Shown: positions 62,503-64,000 of the stretch, in pieces
Layout: the number at the start of each line of letters is the position of its first letter
How positions within the stretch are numbered: the first letter of the stretch is position 1
Assembly (NCBI RefSeq): GCF_028550395.1
Contig: NZ_JAQQKW010000002.1
Location: 186,001 to 250,000, forward strand
DNA length: 64,000 nt
Direction: 5' to 3'
DNA from: Asticcacaulis currens
Lineage (GTDB): Bacteria; Pseudomonadota; Alphaproteobacteria; Caulobacterales; Caulobacteraceae
Notes under the pieces: model-generated
The model's input: only the letters and a program-made list of their open reading frames with translations
Told to the model about the DNA's origin: nothing
Database searches by the model: none
Position numbers and translations under genes: made by a program

Positions 62503-63693
62503 TCAGAGGGCAGCGGCCATCAGTTTTCGGGCCTTGGTTTCGAGGTCCAGACGGGCGTCCTGATGCGGTTTTGAGCGCGGCAGAGCGGTCAGGCCTTGCA
62601 CAAAATCGAAGACGCTTTCGGGCTTTTTGCCTTCTTCATTGAGCACGGTTTCGATGATTTTGGCCGTTTCGGGTTTCGAGAAGCCGCGCTTTTTCAGGAA
62701 GTCTTCGCGGTCTTCATCGGTCTTTGCGACCACGGTTTCGCGCGCGGCCCTGATGCCTTCAATGAAGGCTGCGGGCGAGGAATTGGCAAACTTTGTAAGC
62801 GCCGGGGCGGCCTCCCACGCAAAGCGGCTGGCGGCATTTTTGCTGTGGCGGATGCTGATTTCCTGAAAGTTTTCGACGCCCCAGAGATTGCGGTTCTGGC
62901 ACACGGCACGCAGATAAAACGAGGCAATCCCGAGCGTTTTTGAGCCCACTTCGGAATTCCACGCATAAAAGCCCCGGAAATATAGATCGGGCTCGCCATT
63001 AGGCAGACGCCCGGCTTCGATGGGGTGGGTGTCGTCGACGAGGAACAAAAACACGTCACGATCTGAGGCATAAAGCGTCGTGGTTTCCTTGGTCACATCG
63101 ACAAAGGGATTGTGGGTCATGGTGCCCCAGTCCAGCACCCCGGGGACCTTCCAGCGCGTATCGCCCAGACCATTTCCGGCGATCTTTTGCACGGCCTGCA
63201 CCAGTTCGTAATCCCAGATGCGGCCATAGTCAGGGCCGGTGACCGCGCGCAATTCAAGTCCGCCGGTGTCGGTCTCAAGTGTTTTGATCAGTTCGGCGCG
63301 GTGGTTCAGCAGACCATGCTGCAGGTTAATGGCGGCCAGAGGGGCCGGGAGCTGGCGCAGATAGCCCGACGGTGCGCCAACCAGCCCGCACAACTGACCA
63401 AATGACCAGTGGGTGGGGGCCGTCGGGGTGTCGCGTCCGGGGCAGACCAGCCGCAGGCTCTCAACGTCGTCGCGCTCGGCGATAACGCGCACGGCGTCTG
63501 AGGCGACAGTGCGCACATGGGCGGTGTCGCGGCGTTGGCGGGTATGGGCAAAGAGGTCATCGAGGCTTAGAAACCGCTGATCGTCAGGCCGTGAAAACCA
63601 CTGACCAGAGACGCGGCTATTGACGGTGCCGCGATAGGGATTGACCTTGAAGGCTTGGGTGACGGGGGCTTCGGTGGGGGTATCGTTCATCAT
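62503..63693 (-). CDS. DUF932 family protein of the element
   Basis: A 396-residue soluble protein of the DUF932 family, common on plasmids, phages and conjugative elements. Typical stretches include DLFAHTRQRRDTAHVRTVAS, WDYELVQAVQKIAGNGLGDT, RDVFLFLVDDTHPIE and ASFYLRAVCQNRNLWGVENF. The molecular role is unknown. GGAG precedes the ATG. It lies 255 bp upstream of the HTH gene on the same strand. Confidence 0.9.
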   Translation of the reverse strand: MMNDTPTEAPVTQAFKVNPYRGTVNSRVSGQWFSRPDDQRFLSLDDLFAHTRQRRDTAHVRTVASDAVRVIAERDDVESLRLVCPGRDTPTAPTHWSFGQLCGLVGAPSGYLRQLPAPLAAINLQHGLLNHRAELIKTLETDTGGLELRAVTGPDYGRIWDYELVQAVQKIAGNGLGDTRWKVPGVLDWGTMTHNPFVDVTKETTTLYASDRDVFLFLVDDTHPIEAGRLPNGEPDLYFRGFYAWNSEVGSKTLGIASFYLRAVCQNRNLWGVENFQEISIRHSKNAASRFAWEAAPALTKFANSSPAAFIEGIRAARETVVAKTDEDREDFLKKRGFSKPETAKIIETVLNEEGKKPESVFDFVQGLTALPRSKPHQDARLDLETKARKLMAAAL

Positions 63694-64000
63694 GGAAAAG
63701 TCTCCTTTGGGCTTGGGTTGCAGCGCCTTTACCGCGCTGAAACCCTGCCCCTCGGCGAGAGCGGGGTCGCAACGGTCAGGGGCGATGGCGGCGGTGGGGG
63801 ATCACCCAACCTGCACGCAGGCGAAGCCAAGGAAGGTTGGGGAGACCGCTGCCATCGGGACCGAAGGGACACCCCCTTGACCGGCGCGAGGGCGGAGCCC
63901 TTAGCTCTTTTCCTAAACAGCGCCCTCACGCCCTTGTGTGTGGTCAGACCGCCCGCCTTCCTTTAGCGTCATCCTCGTCACCGGCCCCATCCCCCCCCTC
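63694..64000. other. Right-end stretch without recognised gene
   Basis: About 300 bp of G/C-rich sequence upstream of the DUF932 gene. No gene or clear regulatory element was recognised; the promoter of the DUF932 gene should be here. Confidence 0.4.

Noticed and set aside
1-64000. CRISPR arrays
   Set aside because: No run of regularly spaced identical repeats of suitable length was seen.

Overview
The window looks like alphaproteobacterial chromosome, most likely Caulobacterales (an Asticcacaulis- or Caulobacter-like genome). The reasons are a LysM/degenerate-LytM lipoprotein next to yajC-secD, three large TonB-dependent receptors (two of the Xanthomonas-Caulobacter type), a MucR/Ros regulator and generally G+C-rich codon use. 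The genus is inference. No rRNA or complete tRNA gene was seen.

Layout. (1) 1-2.2 kb: core cell-envelope genes on the minus strand (secD 5' part, yajC, NlpD/DipM-like lipoprotein). (2) 2.9-11.9 kb: a plus-strand phosphorus-scavenging locus: TonB receptor, LysR regulator, PhnZ-like HD oxygenase, DUF5690 membrane transporter, PhoD-like phosphatase and phosphocholine-type phospholipase C. AT-rich operator-like dyads sit before two of the genes. (3) 12.0-22.8 kb: a VIT-family transporter, two more TonB receptors, a TctD/TctE-like two-component system bracketed by two paralogous winged-helix regulators, and a divergent LysR regulator.

(4) 22.85-31.68 kb: a small island between two imperfect direct repeats of about 265 bp, each carrying a tRNA T-arm-like segment. 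It holds wrecked IS3 and IS110 transposases and a seven-gene minus-strand operon: HlyD adaptor, small acidic protein with a double-glycine leader and an EF-hand-like loop, membrane protein, tandem retropepsin-like protease, C39-peptidase ABC exporter, Fic protein and nucleotidyltransferase-fold protein. This is the best candidate for an undescribed system: a peptide-export machine coupled to two potential nucleotide-transfer enzymes.

(5) 31.8-38.4 kb: a stress and redox block (Ada, SnoaL-like protein, SDR, a stand-alone NuoF, AhpD-like protein, Rrf2 regulator) and a divergent MocR-type regulator. (6) 38.6-64 kb: the backbone of an integrative conjugative element or plasmid of the Trb (P-type) class. 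It has AlpA- and Xis-like small regulators, DUF2274, trbI-G-F-L-J-E-D-C-B, a CopG-like protein, traG, MucR, a VirD2-type relaxase with DUF3363, a lytic transglycosylase, a TraF peptidase, an HTH protein and a DUF932 protein. Most of these genes overlap by a few bases in one long minus-strand unit. No integrase lies in the window, so the element probably continues to the right. Between traG and mucR sits a more A/T-rich cargo block (51.6-57.3 kb) for chemotaxis or signalling: a transmembrane chemoreceptor, a soluble triple-PAS chemoreceptor, a degenerate-EAL-like protein and a CheY-like receiver. A broken HU gene marks its edge.
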